The notes below the pieces were generated by a model, which made no database searches, was not told the origin of the DNA, and saw nothing but the letters and a program-made list of their open reading frames with translations. The translations under genes were made by a program, and so were the position numbers. Positions 47,044-57,422 of a stretch of DNA of 64,000 bases are shown here, piece after piece (the first letter of the stretch is position 1; every line of letters begins with the position of its first letter). Location of the stretch: positions 62,001 through 126,000 of the forward strand of contig JAFRBB010000026.1 of the NCBI GenBank assembly GCA_017405085.1, in the 5' to 3' direction. This DNA comes from Eubacteriaceae bacterium (lineage in GTDB: Bacteria > Bacillota > Clostridia > Eubacteriales > Eubacteriaceae).

Positions 47044-47074
47044 AAAAAGCGGCAGATGCTTCTGCCGTTTTTTT
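47044..47074 (+). terminator. Terminator of the subtilase gene
   Basis: Stem CGGCAGA/TCTGCCG with loop TGCT is preceded by A5 and followed by T7. It ends about 15 bases before the next gene's start. Confidence 0.85.
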
Positions 47075-47089
47075 AAAGGAGATTGTTTA

Positions 47090-48043
47090 ATGAACCACCA
47101 TTCAACCATGCTCAAACCCAAACCCCTTCGCAAGGGCGGCACCATCGGCCTTGTGGGGCTATCCAGCGCCTTGCGGCAGCCGGAGAAAAAGTATCCCAAG
47201 ATGATGGAGGCCATCGACGCATTGGGCTATAACGTGATCGTGGCGGACAACTGCCTGGAGCAATACGGCTATTTTTCCGGGACGGACGCCTCCCGAGCGG
47301 AAGGTTTAAACCGGATGTTCGCGGACGACCGCGTGGATGCCGTGGTGTGCATGAAAGGCGGCTACGGTGCCGCGCGAATGCTGGATCTGGTAGACTTTGA
47401 CGTCATTCGCGCCAATCCCAAAATCCTGCTGGGCTTTTCGGACATCACCGCATTGCACACAGCCATCCACCAAAAAGTGGGCATGGTGACGTTCCATGGG
47501 CCGATGCCCGCCTCTTGCTGGGTGAAATTTGACGACTACACCAAGAACAGCATGCTGCGGGCGCTGACTTCCACCGAGCCCTTGGGACTGATGGAGAACC
47601 CCGAGAACAGACGGCCTCGGTGCGTCGTGCCCGGACGCTGCGAGGGGCCATTGGTGGGCGGCAACCTGACGCTGATCGCTTCCGCCTGCGGCACGCCCTA
47701 CGAACTGGACGCCACCGGCAAGGTGCTGGTGCTGGAGGATACCAGCGAATACTATTCTCGCTTGGATGCCATGCTGACTCAGTTGCGGCAAGCGGGCATG
47801 TTTGAGCGCTGCGCCGGGGTTGTGCTGGGTTGTTTCGCCAACTGCTTTGAAATGCACGAGGGATACAGCCTGCATATGGACGAGATTATTCAGGACATCA
47901 TCGTGCCTGCCGGCAAACCGGTGATGGCGGATTTGCACATCGGACACAGTGATTCCAAGATGACCATCCCCTTGGGCGTTCATTGTCGGATGGACGCCGA
48001 AGCGGGCATCCTGGAGATAACCGAGGCCGCGTTGAAGGACTGA
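47090..48043 (+). CDS. LD-carboxypeptidase (S66 family)
   Basis: This 317-residue protein belongs to the S66 serine peptidases, which cut the L-D bond of tetrapeptides during murein recycling or act on microcin C-like compounds. The nucleophile Ser motif is in LLGFSDITALH, and the later Glu/His residues in VLVLEDTSEYYSRLDAML and DLHIGHSDSKMTIPLG fit the family. I start at 47090 with AAAGGAG 7 bases upstream. Leu is written mostly CTG or TTG, with CTC and CTT nearly absent, unlike neighbours, which suggests recent transfer. It is a single gene immediately after a terminator. Confidence 0.88.
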   Translation: MNHHSTMLKPKPLRKGGTIGLVGLSSALRQPEKKYPKMMEAIDALGYNVIVADNCLEQYGYFSGTDASRAEGLNRMFADDRVDAVVCMKGGYGAARMLDLVDFDVIRANPKILLGFSDITALHTAIHQKVGMVTFHGPMPASCWVKFDDYTKNSMLRALTSTEPLGLMENPENRRPRCVVPGRCEGPLVGGNLTLIASACGTPYELDATGKVLVLEDTSEYYSRLDAMLTQLRQAGMFERCAGVVLGCFANCFEMHEGYSLHMDEIIQDIIVPAGKPVMADLHIGHSDSKMTIPLGVHCRMDAEAGILEITEAALKD

Positions 48044-48513
48044 TCACATGTGCGAACAGTGCAGGCTCCTTTGCTTCACTCGGAATGACCTGACCGGGCG
48101 CCGGCATTGGTGTCGCAGATAGAAGTTATCCGCAATGTGCTGAAGACCAAAATAAAACCATGCCAACATTCATGGACCCTCTGGCTATTTCGGAGGGAAA
48201 TCGGCGGCTTTGACAGTCTGCCGAAAGCGTTGTGGTCAGATTTCATTTCTCGGTAGAACGATGATTTTTGCTTCTCTTTTGTGTTTTGTCAATTGATGAT
48301 TTTATCATAAGAAAAATCATCGGTTTTTGATCGATTAATGCGGATGGGTTTCAACAAGCCAGCGCGCTGTGGGAAGCGTGCCCGGTTCATGATGCCAATT
48401 TGATTTGAAGAGATGAGTATCGGTGTTGCTTTGAAAATCATATCATCAACAAAAAGTTCCGGGATTGCCGATTCTTTGCTTTGCCGTCCGGCTTGTCCAG
48501 CGACTGTTGGTCA
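48044..48513. other. Intergenic region after the S66 peptidase gene
   Basis: No gene is recognised. The segment at 48058-48090 (CTCCTTTGCTTCACTCGGAA) resembles stretches often seen in dispersed genomic repeats, but I see only one copy here. A weak hairpin lies at 48295-48328. Confidence 0.45.
48295..48328 (+). terminator. Weak terminator-like hairpin
   Basis: Perfect 9-base arms GATGATTTT/AAAATCATC with a 9-base loop, then GGTTTTT. It is AT-rich and lies 250 bases after the stop, so its role is doubtful. Confidence 0.4.
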
Positions 48514-48528
48514 TAAGGAGAATATCTT

Positions 48529-49674
48529 TTGAAAAACCAAAACGAGCTGATGCTCTACGTCCACTGGCCCTTTTGCGCGCGGAAATGCCGCTATTGCGAT
48601 TTTTTGTCGGGGCCGCCCGATTCACCGGGACAAATCAGCGCCTATCGGGACGCGCTGATTGCCGAAATAAAAAAAGAAGACAACCATGCCGGTGCGGGCA
48701 TCACCTCGGTCTATTTCGGAGGGGGAACGCCGTCGTTGGTGCCTGTGGAGGACACCGAAGCGGTGATGGACGCCCTTCGCCGGCGGTACGACTTTGACGC
48801 GGCGGACGAGACGATCGAGTGCACCATCGAAGTCAATCCCGGCGCCGTGACCAAAGAAAAACTCAAAGCCTACCGGCAAATGGGCTTTAACCGCTTAAGC
48901 ATCGGCTGTCAATCCACCGACGACGGCCTGCTAAAAACCCTCGGGCGCGTCCACACCCATCGGGATTTTTTGGACACCGCGGCCGACGCTCAGGCGGCGG
49001 GCTTTTCAAACATCTCCGTCGATCTCATGATCGGCCTGCCGGGGCAGACCCAGTGGGACGTCACAACCGCGGTTCGGGAAGTCACGGCGCTACCCGGGGT
49101 CCGGCATTTGTCCTGCTATAGCCTCATCATTGAGGAAGGCACGCCCTTTGCCGAACAATTCGCCCGGGGCGAGCTCATTCTTCCCGACGAGGACACCGAG
49201 CGGGACATGGCCCATGGAGTTACCGAGGAAGCCCAAAGGCAGGGCTTTGCTCAATATGAAATTTCCAACTACGCGAGAGCCGGCTTTGAGAGCCGCCACA
49301 ACAACGGCTATTGGCGATTGGTCTCTTATCGGGGATTCGGCGCCGGCGCCGCCTCCTTCGACGGGGCAAGGCTCAGGCGCTTTGCCAACGCGGCAAGCAT
49401 TTCCGGCTATATCCGGGGAGCGGCGCTCAGTGAAGACCGCCTGCTGTCCGAGGACGAAGCGCGGGGAGATTTCATGTTTTTGGGCTTAAGGCGGCTGGCG
49501 GGGGTGGACGAAGGCGAATACCGCGCGCGGTTCGGACGGGATCTCTTTGACGATTACGCGGGGGAGATCGACGAGCTGCTCAAAGCGGGGCTGATTGTCC
49601 GCGGCGCCAAGGGGATCCGCTTGAGCCAAAAAGGGCTGGATTTCGCCAATCGGGTCTTCATGGCCTTCGTTTAG
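48529..49674 (+). CDS. hemW: Radical SAM heme chaperone HemW
   Basis: This 381-residue radical SAM protein has the CxxxCxxC motif followed by aromatic residues (CARKCRYCDF) and the glycine motif YFGGGTPS. The HNxxYW motif (RHNNGYW) marks HemW, the heme chaperone, rather than the HemN oxidase. The start is TTG at 48529 with AAGGAG 8 bases upstream. It stands directly before the hrcA operon, a placement seen in many Firmicutes. Confidence 0.93.
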   Translation: MKNQNELMLYVHWPFCARKCRYCDFLSGPPDSPGQISAYRDALIAEIKKEDNHAGAGITSVYFGGGTPSLVPVEDTEAVMDALRRRYDFDAADETIECTIEVNPGAVTKEKLKAYRQMGFNRLSIGCQSTDDGLLKTLGRVHTHRDFLDTAADAQAAGFSNISVDLMIGLPGQTQWDVTTAVREVTALPGVRHLSCYSLIIEEGTPFAEQFARGELILPDEDTERDMAHGVTEEAQRQGFAQYEISNYARAGFESRHNNGYWRLVSYRGFGAGAASFDGARLRRFANAASISGYIRGAALSEDRLLSEDEARGDFMFLGLRRLAGVDEGEYRARFGRDLFDDYAGEIDELLKAGLIVRGAKGIRLSQKGLDFANRVFMAFV

Positions 49675-49716
49675 CTTAAAAATTATTTAAAATACAAAAA
49701 CCCGGCACCCTTCCGG

Positions 49717-49745
49717 TTGACAATCAACCCGGAGGGTGCTATATT
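49717..49745 (+). promoter_or_regulatory. Promoter of the hrcA-grpE-dnaK operon
   Basis: TTGACA, a 17-base spacer and TATATT lie just upstream of CIRCE. The -35 box and spacer are inside an inverted repeat (49705-49739, 16-base arms with 1-2 mismatches, 3-base loop) that may also end the hemW transcript. Confidence 0.75.
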
Positions 49746-49756
49746 ATAGTCAGATG

Positions 49757-49783
49757 TTAGCACTCGAGTTCAATGAGTGCTAA
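49757..49783 (+). promoter_or_regulatory. CIRCE operator (HrcA binding site)
   Basis: TTAGCACTC-N9-GAGTGCTAA matches the CIRCE consensus perfectly. HrcA bound here represses the operon until heat or unfolded protein removes it. Confidence 0.98.
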
Positions 49784-49804
49784 TAACTCAGGATGGTGAT
49801 AATC

Positions 49805-50848
49805 ATGGAAATGAAACCAAGAAAGAAAAAAATATTGGAAGCCATCATCAAAGACTACATCAACACGGCGGAACCCGTCGGGTCTAGGGCTTTGTCCAAG
49901 CGCTATCACTTGGGCGTCAGCCCGGCCACCATTCGAAACGAAATGGCCGACTTGGAAGACATGGGCTTTCTCGTGTCGCCCCATACTTCCGCGGGCCGCA
50001 TCCCCACCCAAAAGGCCTACCGCTATTATGTGGATGAAATCATGCAGATTCAAAAGCTGGCGGAGACCATGCGGCGGGATATTCACAAAGGCTATCTCGA
50101 CGCGGCGGCGGAGATCGATCAAACCATGACCCACACGGCGCAGTTGCTCTCGGACATGACCAACTACACGTCCATTGTCCTCTCGCCTCGGGTATCCCGG
50201 TTTAATTGCAAGCATGTGCAGATTATTCCCTTGATCCGAAACCGCGTGATGATGGTGGTCGTGACCAACGAGGGCATTGCCCGCAACACCGAGCTGACCT
50301 TGTCCGGCGATGTTGACGAAGCGTCGGCCCTCAAACTTACCGGCGTGATCAACGGCATGATGAAAAACATCGTTTTTCAGGACATCACCTCGGCGCCGGT
50401 GGAGGCCATGCAGTCTTTGGACGAAAATGAAGTCAAGCTGCTCAAAGATATCCTGCCGGCCCTCCGGGAGATGCTTCTTCAGGAAGCGTCGGACGTGACG
50501 GCGGTAGGGGTGACCAATCTGTTCAACTATCCGGAATTTTCCGACGTGGACAGCATCAAAAATTTGGTCAACGTGGTGCAGGCCAAGCCGCTGCTCGCGA
50601 AAATCCTTCGGGAAAATCGAGACGGCAACCAAATCCTGCACGTGACCATCGGTGACGAGAACAGCCACGAACAGATGCACGAATTTTCCATCATGACGTC
50701 CACCTACGAGGCCGGCGGCAATGTGATGGGCGCTTTCGGGGTCATCGGTCCCACGCGGATGAGCTACAGCAAAGTCGGATCCCTGCTCGAATACATCAGG
50801 CAGGAGATCAATCACAACATCGCGGGGTTGCTCTCGTCCTCCGATTAG
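49805..50848 (+). CDS. hrcA: Heat-inducible transcription repressor HrcA
   Basis: HrcA represses the chaperone operon by binding CIRCE. The 347-residue protein has an N-terminal winged helix (EPVGSRALSKRYHLGVSPAT then IRNEMADLEDMGFL) and the GAF-like C-terminal part ending GVIGPTRMSYSKV. I chose the ATG at 49805, since GGTGAT lies close upstream; the earlier ATG at 49793 is nearer to the AGG and less well spaced. CIRCE is 22 bases before this start, so the gene is autoregulated. Confidence 0.95.
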   Translation: MEMKPRKKKILEAIIKDYINTAEPVGSRALSKRYHLGVSPATIRNEMADLEDMGFLVSPHTSAGRIPTQKAYRYYVDEIMQIQKLAETMRRDIHKGYLDAAAEIDQTMTHTAQLLSDMTNYTSIVLSPRVSRFNCKHVQIIPLIRNRVMMVVVTNEGIARNTELTLSGDVDEASALKLTGVINGMMKNIVFQDITSAPVEAMQSLDENEVKLLKDILPALREMLLQEASDVTAVGVTNLFNYPEFSDVDSIKNLVNVVQAKPLLAKILRENRDGNQILHVTIGDENSHEQMHEFSIMTSTYEAGGNVMGAFGVIGPTRMSYSKVGSLLEYIRQEINHNIAGLLSSSD

Positions 50849-50885
50849 AGAGCAGATCAATATCAAATGGTTAGAGGTACATAAT

Positions 50886-51554
50886 ATGGAAGAAACAAAA
50901 CAAACACCGCAGACGGAAGACAAAACACCGCAAAGCGAGGCGGCAAAAAAAGCCCAAGTCGATGAAGGGAACGCCGAAGAGCGGGAAACTCACATCGAAG
51001 CGGAAAAAGCCGGGGTGAACAAAGCCGAAGGGGAAGCGTCCCAAGACGCAGCGCCGGCCGAAGACGAGTCAAAAACCATCGATCCGGCCAAAGCCATCAA
51101 GGAAATGGCCGAAAAAAAAGCCGAGGAAGCCGTCAAAGGCATCAAAGATCAAATGATGCGGCTCCAGGCGGATTTTGAAAACTACAAAAAGCGCACGGTA
51201 CGGGAAAAAACCGACATCGCGGCTTTCACCATGGAAAACTTCATGACGAAATTGCTGCCCATCATCGACAATCTGGAACGCTCGGAAGCGGCGGCTGAGG
51301 CAGCCGGCGAAGCCGGAAGCTACCGGGACGGCGTCAAAATGGTTTTCGATCAGCTGATGGGCGTGCTTGACGCCGAGGGCCTCAAAGCCATCGACGCCGA
51401 AGGGAAACCTTTCGATCCCAATTTCCATCACGGCGTTGCCGTCGGAAATGATCCGGAGGTCCCCGATCAGACGGTGCTCGAGGTTTTCCAAAAAGGCTAC
51501 ACCTACAAGGACAAAGTCATCCGTCCCGCCATGGTCAAGGTCAATCAACTATAA
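50886..51554 (+). CDS. grpE: GrpE nucleotide-exchange factor
   Basis: GrpE releases ADP from DnaK. The 222-residue protein has a charged disordered N-terminus (about 65 residues), a long helical segment (MMRLQADFENYKKRTVREK) and the C-terminal beta wing with the conserved FDPNFHHGVAVG and TVLEVFQKGYTYKDKVIRPA blocks. GAGGT lies before the ATG. It is the second gene of the HrcA operon. Confidence 0.96.
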   Translation: MEETKQTPQTEDKTPQSEAAKKAQVDEGNAEERETHIEAEKAGVNKAEGEASQDAAPAEDESKTIDPAKAIKEMAEKKAEEAVKGIKDQMMRLQADFENYKKRTVREKTDIAAFTMENFMTKLLPIIDNLERSEAAAEAAGEAGSYRDGVKMVFDQLMGVLDAEGLKAIDAEGKPFDPNFHHGVAVGNDPEVPDQTVLEVFQKGYTYKDKVIRPAMVKVNQL

Positions 51555-51617
51555 CGGATCAATCCAATATATCAAACGCCAATGAGGGCAGGTCACTGCC
51601 ATTCATATAGATTTTAA

Positions 51618-53501
<1,884 letters not shown>

Positions 53502-53572
53502 ACCGGGCGAGAGACCGGCGTCAATCGACAGGATTGAAATTCAATCGGTTGACGGACTGTGAAAACCCAATG

Positions 53573-53606
53573 AGAGATGACGGCCTCTGCGGTTGTCATC
53601 TCTTTT
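53573..53606 (+). terminator. Terminator between dnaK and dnaJ
   Basis: Arms AGAGATGAC/GTCATCTCT around a 13-base loop run into TTTT. It would let part of the transcripts stop before dnaJ. Confidence 0.7.
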
Positions 53607-53673
53607 CGGCTTTAAACGAAAAACAGAAAGTCGGCCGAAATGATAATTCCGGTTATAAACGAGGTGATAGACC

Positions 53674-54822
53674 ATGAGTGAAAATAAAAGAGATTACTAC
53701 GACGTGCTGGGCGTCGACAAAAACGCCGACGGCGATGCCATCAAAAAAGCCTACCGCAAACTCGCGATGAAATATCATCCGGACCGCAATCCCGGCGATA
53801 AAGCGGCTGAAGAAAAATTCAAAGAAGCCAACGAAGCTTACGAAGTGCTCAGCGACGAAAAGAAACGCAGCGCCTACGATCAATTCGGCCATGCCGGCGT
53901 GGACGGCCAGGGCTTCGGCGGCGGCGCCGGTTTTAACGGCGCTCAGGGCTTCGGCGGATTTGAGGACATCTTCTCGGATCTCTTCGGCGGCGCCGGTTTC
54001 GGTTTCGGCGGGACCAGCGCCCGCAGACGGGGACCCGAACGCGGCTCCGACATGAAAATCAACATCAATCTGGATTTCATGGAAGCCGTCAAGGGCACGA
54101 CGCGCACCATCAAAATCAAAAGAAAAAAAGCTTGTGAGAGCTGCGGCGGCCGGGGCGCCAAAGACCCCAAGGACATTACAACCTGCAGCGTTTGCGGCGG
54201 CAGCGGCATGAAGACCGTCACCAGACAAACGATGTTCGGCGTCATGCGTCAAACGGTGGTTTGCGACCATTGTCACGGTGAGGGCAAAACCATCAATCAT
54301 CCCTGCAGCGACTGCGGCGGCAGCGGCATCGTCGAAAAAGAAGAAAAAGTGGACATCAAAATTCCCGCCGGCGTCGACAGCAATTCGGTATTGACCCTAT
54401 CCGGCAAAGGAAACACCGGTCGGCACGGCGGCACCACCGGGGATTTATACGTCTATCTCAACGTCAAAAAAGACCCGATCTTCAAACGTGAGGGCGACGA
54501 CATCTATGTCGATCTGCCGATTTCCTTCGCTCAGGCGGCTCTGGGCGCGGAACTGACGGTGCCCACGGTCGACGGCAAAGTCAAACTGAAAGTCCCCGAA
54601 GGCACATCGTCGGGCAAGGTGCTTCGCATGCGCAACAAAGGCGTCGCCAACGTCAACGGCTACGGCAAGGGCGACCAATACGTCACGGTCCGGGTGGAAA
54701 CGCCCCAAAATTTAAGCAAGGAACAAAAAGAACTGCTTCGTCAGTTTGACCAAACCCTGACGGATAAAAACAACAAAAAAGGCCAAAGCTTCTGGTCCAA
54801 AGTCAAAAGCGCCTTTCAATAA
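53674..54822 (+). CDS. dnaJ: Hsp40 co-chaperone DnaJ
   Basis: DnaJ delivers clients to DnaK and stimulates its ATPase. The 382-residue class A protein has the J domain with HPD ([18 protein letters not shown]), a Gly/Phe-rich region and four CxxCxGxG zinc motifs ([32 protein letters not shown]), then the C-terminal substrate domain. GAGGTGAT lies before the ATG. It is 172 bases after dnaK, with a terminator in between. Confidence 0.98.
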   Translation: MSENKRDYYDVLGVDKNADGDAIKKAYRKLAMKYHPDRNPGDKAAEEKFKEANEAYEVLSDEKKRSAYDQFGHAGVDGQGFGGGAGFNGAQGFGGFEDIFSDLFGGAGFGFGGTSARRRGPERGSDMKININLDFMEAVKGTTRTIKIKRKKACESCGGRGAKDPKDITTCSVCGGSGMKTVTRQTMFGVMRQTVVCDHCHGEGKTINHPCSDCGGSGIVEKEEKVDIKIPAGVDSNSVLTLSGKGNTGRHGGTTGDLYVYLNVKKDPIFKREGDDIYVDLPISFAQAALGAELTVPTVDGKVKLKVPEGTSSGKVLRMRNKGVANVNGYGKGDQYVTVRVETPQNLSKEQKELLRQFDQTLTDKNNKKGQSFWSKVKSAFQ

Positions 54823-54887
54823 ACCGCGAGTGCTTTGACCGATGAGGCGGCGTCTTCCCTTCGCGAGATGGAAAGAAGGAGAAATCA

Positions 54888-55451
54888 ATGGCAAAACAGG
54901 AAAAAACCAAACAAGCGATTGCCGCGGGCTTCAAATCGTTGATGAACGAAAAAGCCTTTGACAAAATCACGGTTTCGGATATCACGTCGCGCTGCGGCTT
55001 AAACCGCCAGACCTTCTATTATCACTTTCAGGACAAATACGACTTGTTCACCTGGATCCTTCAGCAAGAGGCTCTGGTCAGTCCCAATGTGACGCTGAGC
55101 ATTTATAATTGGAGCGAGGCGATATACCGCACCTTGTCCGTCATGCAAAAGGACCGGCGCTTTTATATGAATGCTTTTAAATCCTCCGGGAAAGAAGAAT
55201 TTGTGCTCTATCTTGAACAAAGCATGGCCATCACGTTAAAACAAATCATTGCGGACACGCCCCATCGCCACATGATGAATCGGGAAGACCGGGACTTTGT
55301 CACCGAGTTTTACACCTTCGGCATTGTGGGCATCATCGTGGATTGGATTTTGGACGGCATGAAAACATCGCCGGAAGCCCTCAAAGAGCGTTTTGAAAAT
55401 CTCATCGTCGGCGGACGGACGTCATCCCTTGATCTCTGGCTGTCAAATTGA
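54888..55451 (+). CDS. TetR-family regulator, DhaS-like
   Basis: This 187-residue DNA-binding protein has a TetR helix-turn-helix (ITVSDITSRCGLNRQTFYYH) and a C-terminal domain of the DhaS type (YTFGIVGIIVDWILDGM), the group that includes activators of dihydroxyacetone-kinase genes. AAGGAG precedes the ATG. It lies upstream of the RpiB-like gene with 175 bases between. It may control that gene; no dihydroxyacetone kinase is in the window. Confidence 0.85.
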   Translation: MAKQEKTKQAIAAGFKSLMNEKAFDKITVSDITSRCGLNRQTFYYHFQDKYDLFTWILQQEALVSPNVTLSIYNWSEAIYRTLSVMQKDRRFYMNAFKSSGKEEFVLYLEQSMAITLKQIIADTPHRHMMNREDRDFVTEFYTFGIVGIIVDWILDGMKTSPEALKERFENLIVGGRTSSLDLWLSN

Positions 55452-55548
55452 GCCTGTCCTTATCGTCGCGCTTCCTTGCCTCCTGCGACTCAGCAAAAAA
55501 ATAAGAAAAGCGATATTTCTGAAACGATGACAAAAAGCGGTAAAAGAT

Positions 55549-55577
55549 TTGACAGAATCCAGGCCGCCTTATACAAT
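55549..55577 (+). promoter_or_regulatory. Promoter of the RpiB-like gene
   Basis: TTGACA, exactly 17 bases and TACAAT, about 50 bases before the start codon. Confidence 0.8.
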
Positions 55578-55626
55578 AATCTTAACACTTGATCATAAGG
55601 CGAAAAAACGCCAAAGGAGGATTATG

Positions 55627-56064
55627 ATGAAAATTGCCGTCGGTTGCGATCCCAATGCGGAAAGCTATAAACAGGAAATGATTGAATTTATTGAAGGTTT
55701 GGGTCATGAAGTGAAAGATTTCGGCAGTGACGACGTCATCTATGCCCATGTGGCCACCGCTGTCGGGGAAGCCGTCGCGGCGAAGGAATATGATCGCGGC
55801 ATTCTCTTTTGCGGAACGGGCATCGGCGTGATGCTGGCCGCCAACAAAGTCAAAGGCGCCTATGCCGCCAATGTGCTCAACGTCTATTCGGCCAAACGCG
55901 CCTGCTTGTCCAACAATTGCAACATCATCACCCTGGGCTCCCAGGTGACGGGCAACATGCTGGCCAAAGAGCTCATCGAAGCCTATTTAAGCTGCACCTA
56001 TGAATACAACGAACGCTCCGGCAAAAAAGTGGACGCCATCGTCGAATACGAACAAGCACATTAA
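55627..56064 (+). CDS. RpiB/LacAB-family sugar-phosphate isomerase
   Basis: This 145-residue cytoplasmic enzyme is of the RpiB family, which interconverts aldose and ketose phosphates such as ribose/ribulose 5-phosphate; relatives act on allose, galactose or tetrose phosphates. The active-site Cys is in GILFCGTGIGVMLAANK, and the SNNCNIITLGSQVTG motif is present. GGAGG is best spaced to the second of two adjacent ATG codons (55627). With a DhaS-like regulator next door, a tetrose- or triose-related substrate is possible, but this is inference. A diverged copy of its last 25 codons lies at 57751-57829. Confidence 0.88.
   Translation: MKIAVGCDPNAESYKQEMIEFIEGLGHEVKDFGSDDVIYAHVATAVGEAVAAKEYDRGILFCGTGIGVMLAANKVKGAYAANVLNVYSAKRACLSNNCNIITLGSQVTGNMLAKELIEAYLSCTYEYNERSGKKVDAIVEYEQAH
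55986..56064 (+). repeat. Direct repeat copy 1 (3' end of RpiB-like gene)
   Basis: This 79-base block recurs at 57751-57829 without gaps and with 9 mismatches (about 89% identity). It encodes the last 25 residues and stop of the isomerase. The two copies bracket the toxin/immunity segment. Confidence 0.93.
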
Positions 56065-56097
56065 AATTTAAAAAAATACCGGGGGCTAAAGTAGCCC

Positions 56098-56133
56098 AAA
56101 AAAAGAGGATCATCGCGATGATGGTCCTTTTTA
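56098..56133 (+). terminator. Terminator after the RpiB-like gene
   Basis: An imperfect stem with arms AAAAAGAGGATCATC and GATGATGGTCCTTTTT lies 34 bases past the stop and ends in T5. Confidence 0.6.
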
Positions 56134-56185
56134 AGATGTTAGCTAATATTGTTTCATTTACCGATTTGGTAATTAAAGATATTGA

Positions 56186-56560
56186 CATATTGAGTCCGAG
56201 GAAAAAGCGAAAGAGAACGAAGAAAAAGTTGCGTCAGAATTGAAATCCGAGGACTCTGATGGTAAAGTGGATCTTCCGAAAAATAAATCGCAGCTTAATC
56301 ACATTTTTGGCGAGCGTCCAGGACATCTTCCTGATACTCCGGAGAATCGAAAGCTTATATTAGATTTAGCAAATGATCATCGCTATTATGTTGGAAAAGA
56401 TAAATACGGCAATGATTGGCATGTGAGGATAAACGAGGATGGAACGCAGGACTGGGTTCGGCATCAGAATATGATGATAAATGAGGGAGGCCGTAATCAA
56501 GAGCCAAAACCTTGGAATCCCAAAACCGGACTAAACAAAAATATTTGGGAGGATGATTAA
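56186..56560 (+). pseudogene. Orphan polymorphic-toxin C-terminal module (no carrier, no start)
   Basis: The frame is open from 56186, just after an in-frame TGA, to 56560, and encodes about 124 residues. The first 30 are Glu/Lys-rich linker. The rest (LNHIFGERPGHLPDT, then DKYGNDWHVRINEDGTQDWV and NEGGRN) resembles the C-terminal tips of large contact-dependent or secreted toxins. There is no ATG; a TTG at 56240 is possible but has no ribosome binding site. The signal or carrier domain is missing, so it cannot be delivered as is. Its stop directly abuts the ATG of an immunity-like gene. I cannot name the toxin fold; an RNase of the barnase/colicin-like type is one possibility. Confidence 0.65.
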
Positions 56561-56884
56561 ATGACAGAATTTGAATTGTATATTATGATTTTTCAGGCGT
56601 TGGATCATTATTGGGATAAGCATCAAGGCGAAGCATTAGGAATGTTTTTGAGTGGTATGAACCCTTTTTTATTTCAAGGAGAGGGCTCAGCAGTACCTGA
56701 TTACTATATAAGCTATCAACGATTCATAGGCGGACGAACGATTACTGTCCGAAATAGTTTTGATTTAGCCATGGCGTATATCAAAGATTTGGATAAGGAT
56801 TATATTACAGAAGCCTTTGCATGGGTGGAGCGCGACGCATGGATGGAAAAAGCCATGAAAATGTTTCAAGGGCATAAATCCTAA
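56561..56884 (+). CDS. Putative immunity protein (first copy)
   Basis: This 107-residue acidic protein starts at the base after the toxin module's stop, with GGGAGG 8 bases upstream, so the pair looks like a toxin-immunity cassette. I do not recognise a named family. It has a clear paralogue at 57423 (shared FELY-MIF, SG-NPFLF, GSA-P and a C-terminal AF--V--D-W pattern). It is helical, without signal peptide or membrane segment, so it should act in the cytoplasm. Its low GC differs from the surrounding core genes. Confidence 0.7.
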   Translation: MTEFELYIMIFQALDHYWDKHQGEALGMFLSGMNPFLFQGEGSAVPDYYISYQRFIGGRTITVRNSFDLAMAYIKDLDKDYITEAFAWVERDAWMEKAMKMFQGHKS

Positions 56885-56913
56885 AGTAGGTCATAATCAT
56901 ACTCAAAAAGCAT

Positions 56914-56956
56914 AAGTTCGCATGTGCCAAATCTCAGATTCGGCACATGCGAACTT
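56914..56956. repeat. Near-perfect inverted repeat with 21-base arms
   Basis: Arms 56914-56934 and 56936-56956 are complementary at 20 of 21 positions around a single central base. There is no T-run, so it is not a normal terminator. It lies between the first immunity-like gene and a degraded gene. Confidence 0.9.
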
Positions 56957-57040
56957 ACTGAACGTAGCGGGTGGAGTGGATTCCTCGGATGGAATACATG
57001 TCTTTTTCAGTCTCGTTGTTGTACCATTTGTTCTCATGGA

Positions 57041-57268
57041 ACAAAAACTAATGAAGCGTCAAAAATTGATAACGCATTTAAATTTTTTGAAGAGATGGCC
57101 GGATCTGAAGACCCTTTAGTATGCGAAGTTTTGGAATTTTCAGTTATAGAAAGTTTTATATCAAAAGATAAAAAGGTTCTTGCAAAATGTAAGACTTTTA
57201 TGAGACCGAAAACGCTTAGCTGTTGTGAAGTGATTGAGCAATGGTTTATAATAGAGTTAAGTTTGTGA
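57041..57268 (+). pseudogene. Degraded immunity-protein-like gene (C-terminal part)
   Basis: About 75 residues in one frame (NAFKFFEEMAGSEDP, then VCEVLEFSVIESFISKDKKV) look like the C-terminal half of a small helical immunity protein; the style recalls DUF7674, but I am not sure. The preceding 115 bases in the same frame are not protein-like and there is no ribosome binding site, so the N-terminal half appears lost or replaced. Confidence 0.5.
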
Positions 57269-57422
57269 AAAATAAAAGTATCCACGTAAGCTAAAGTAAC
57301 CGATATGGTTTAAACATGCAAAATATTGAGAAGCCGCATCAATTTTTCAATCAGCACACGATTTAAGAAAGCAAAGGATATATTAAACCTCTAGAAACAT
57401 ATTTGCTTTAACTGAGTAAAAA

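Noticed and set aside
56922-57040. Coding reading of the inverted-repeat region
   Set aside because: Two overlapping frames run through the inverted repeat, but the translated residues are not protein-like and no ribosome binding site is present.
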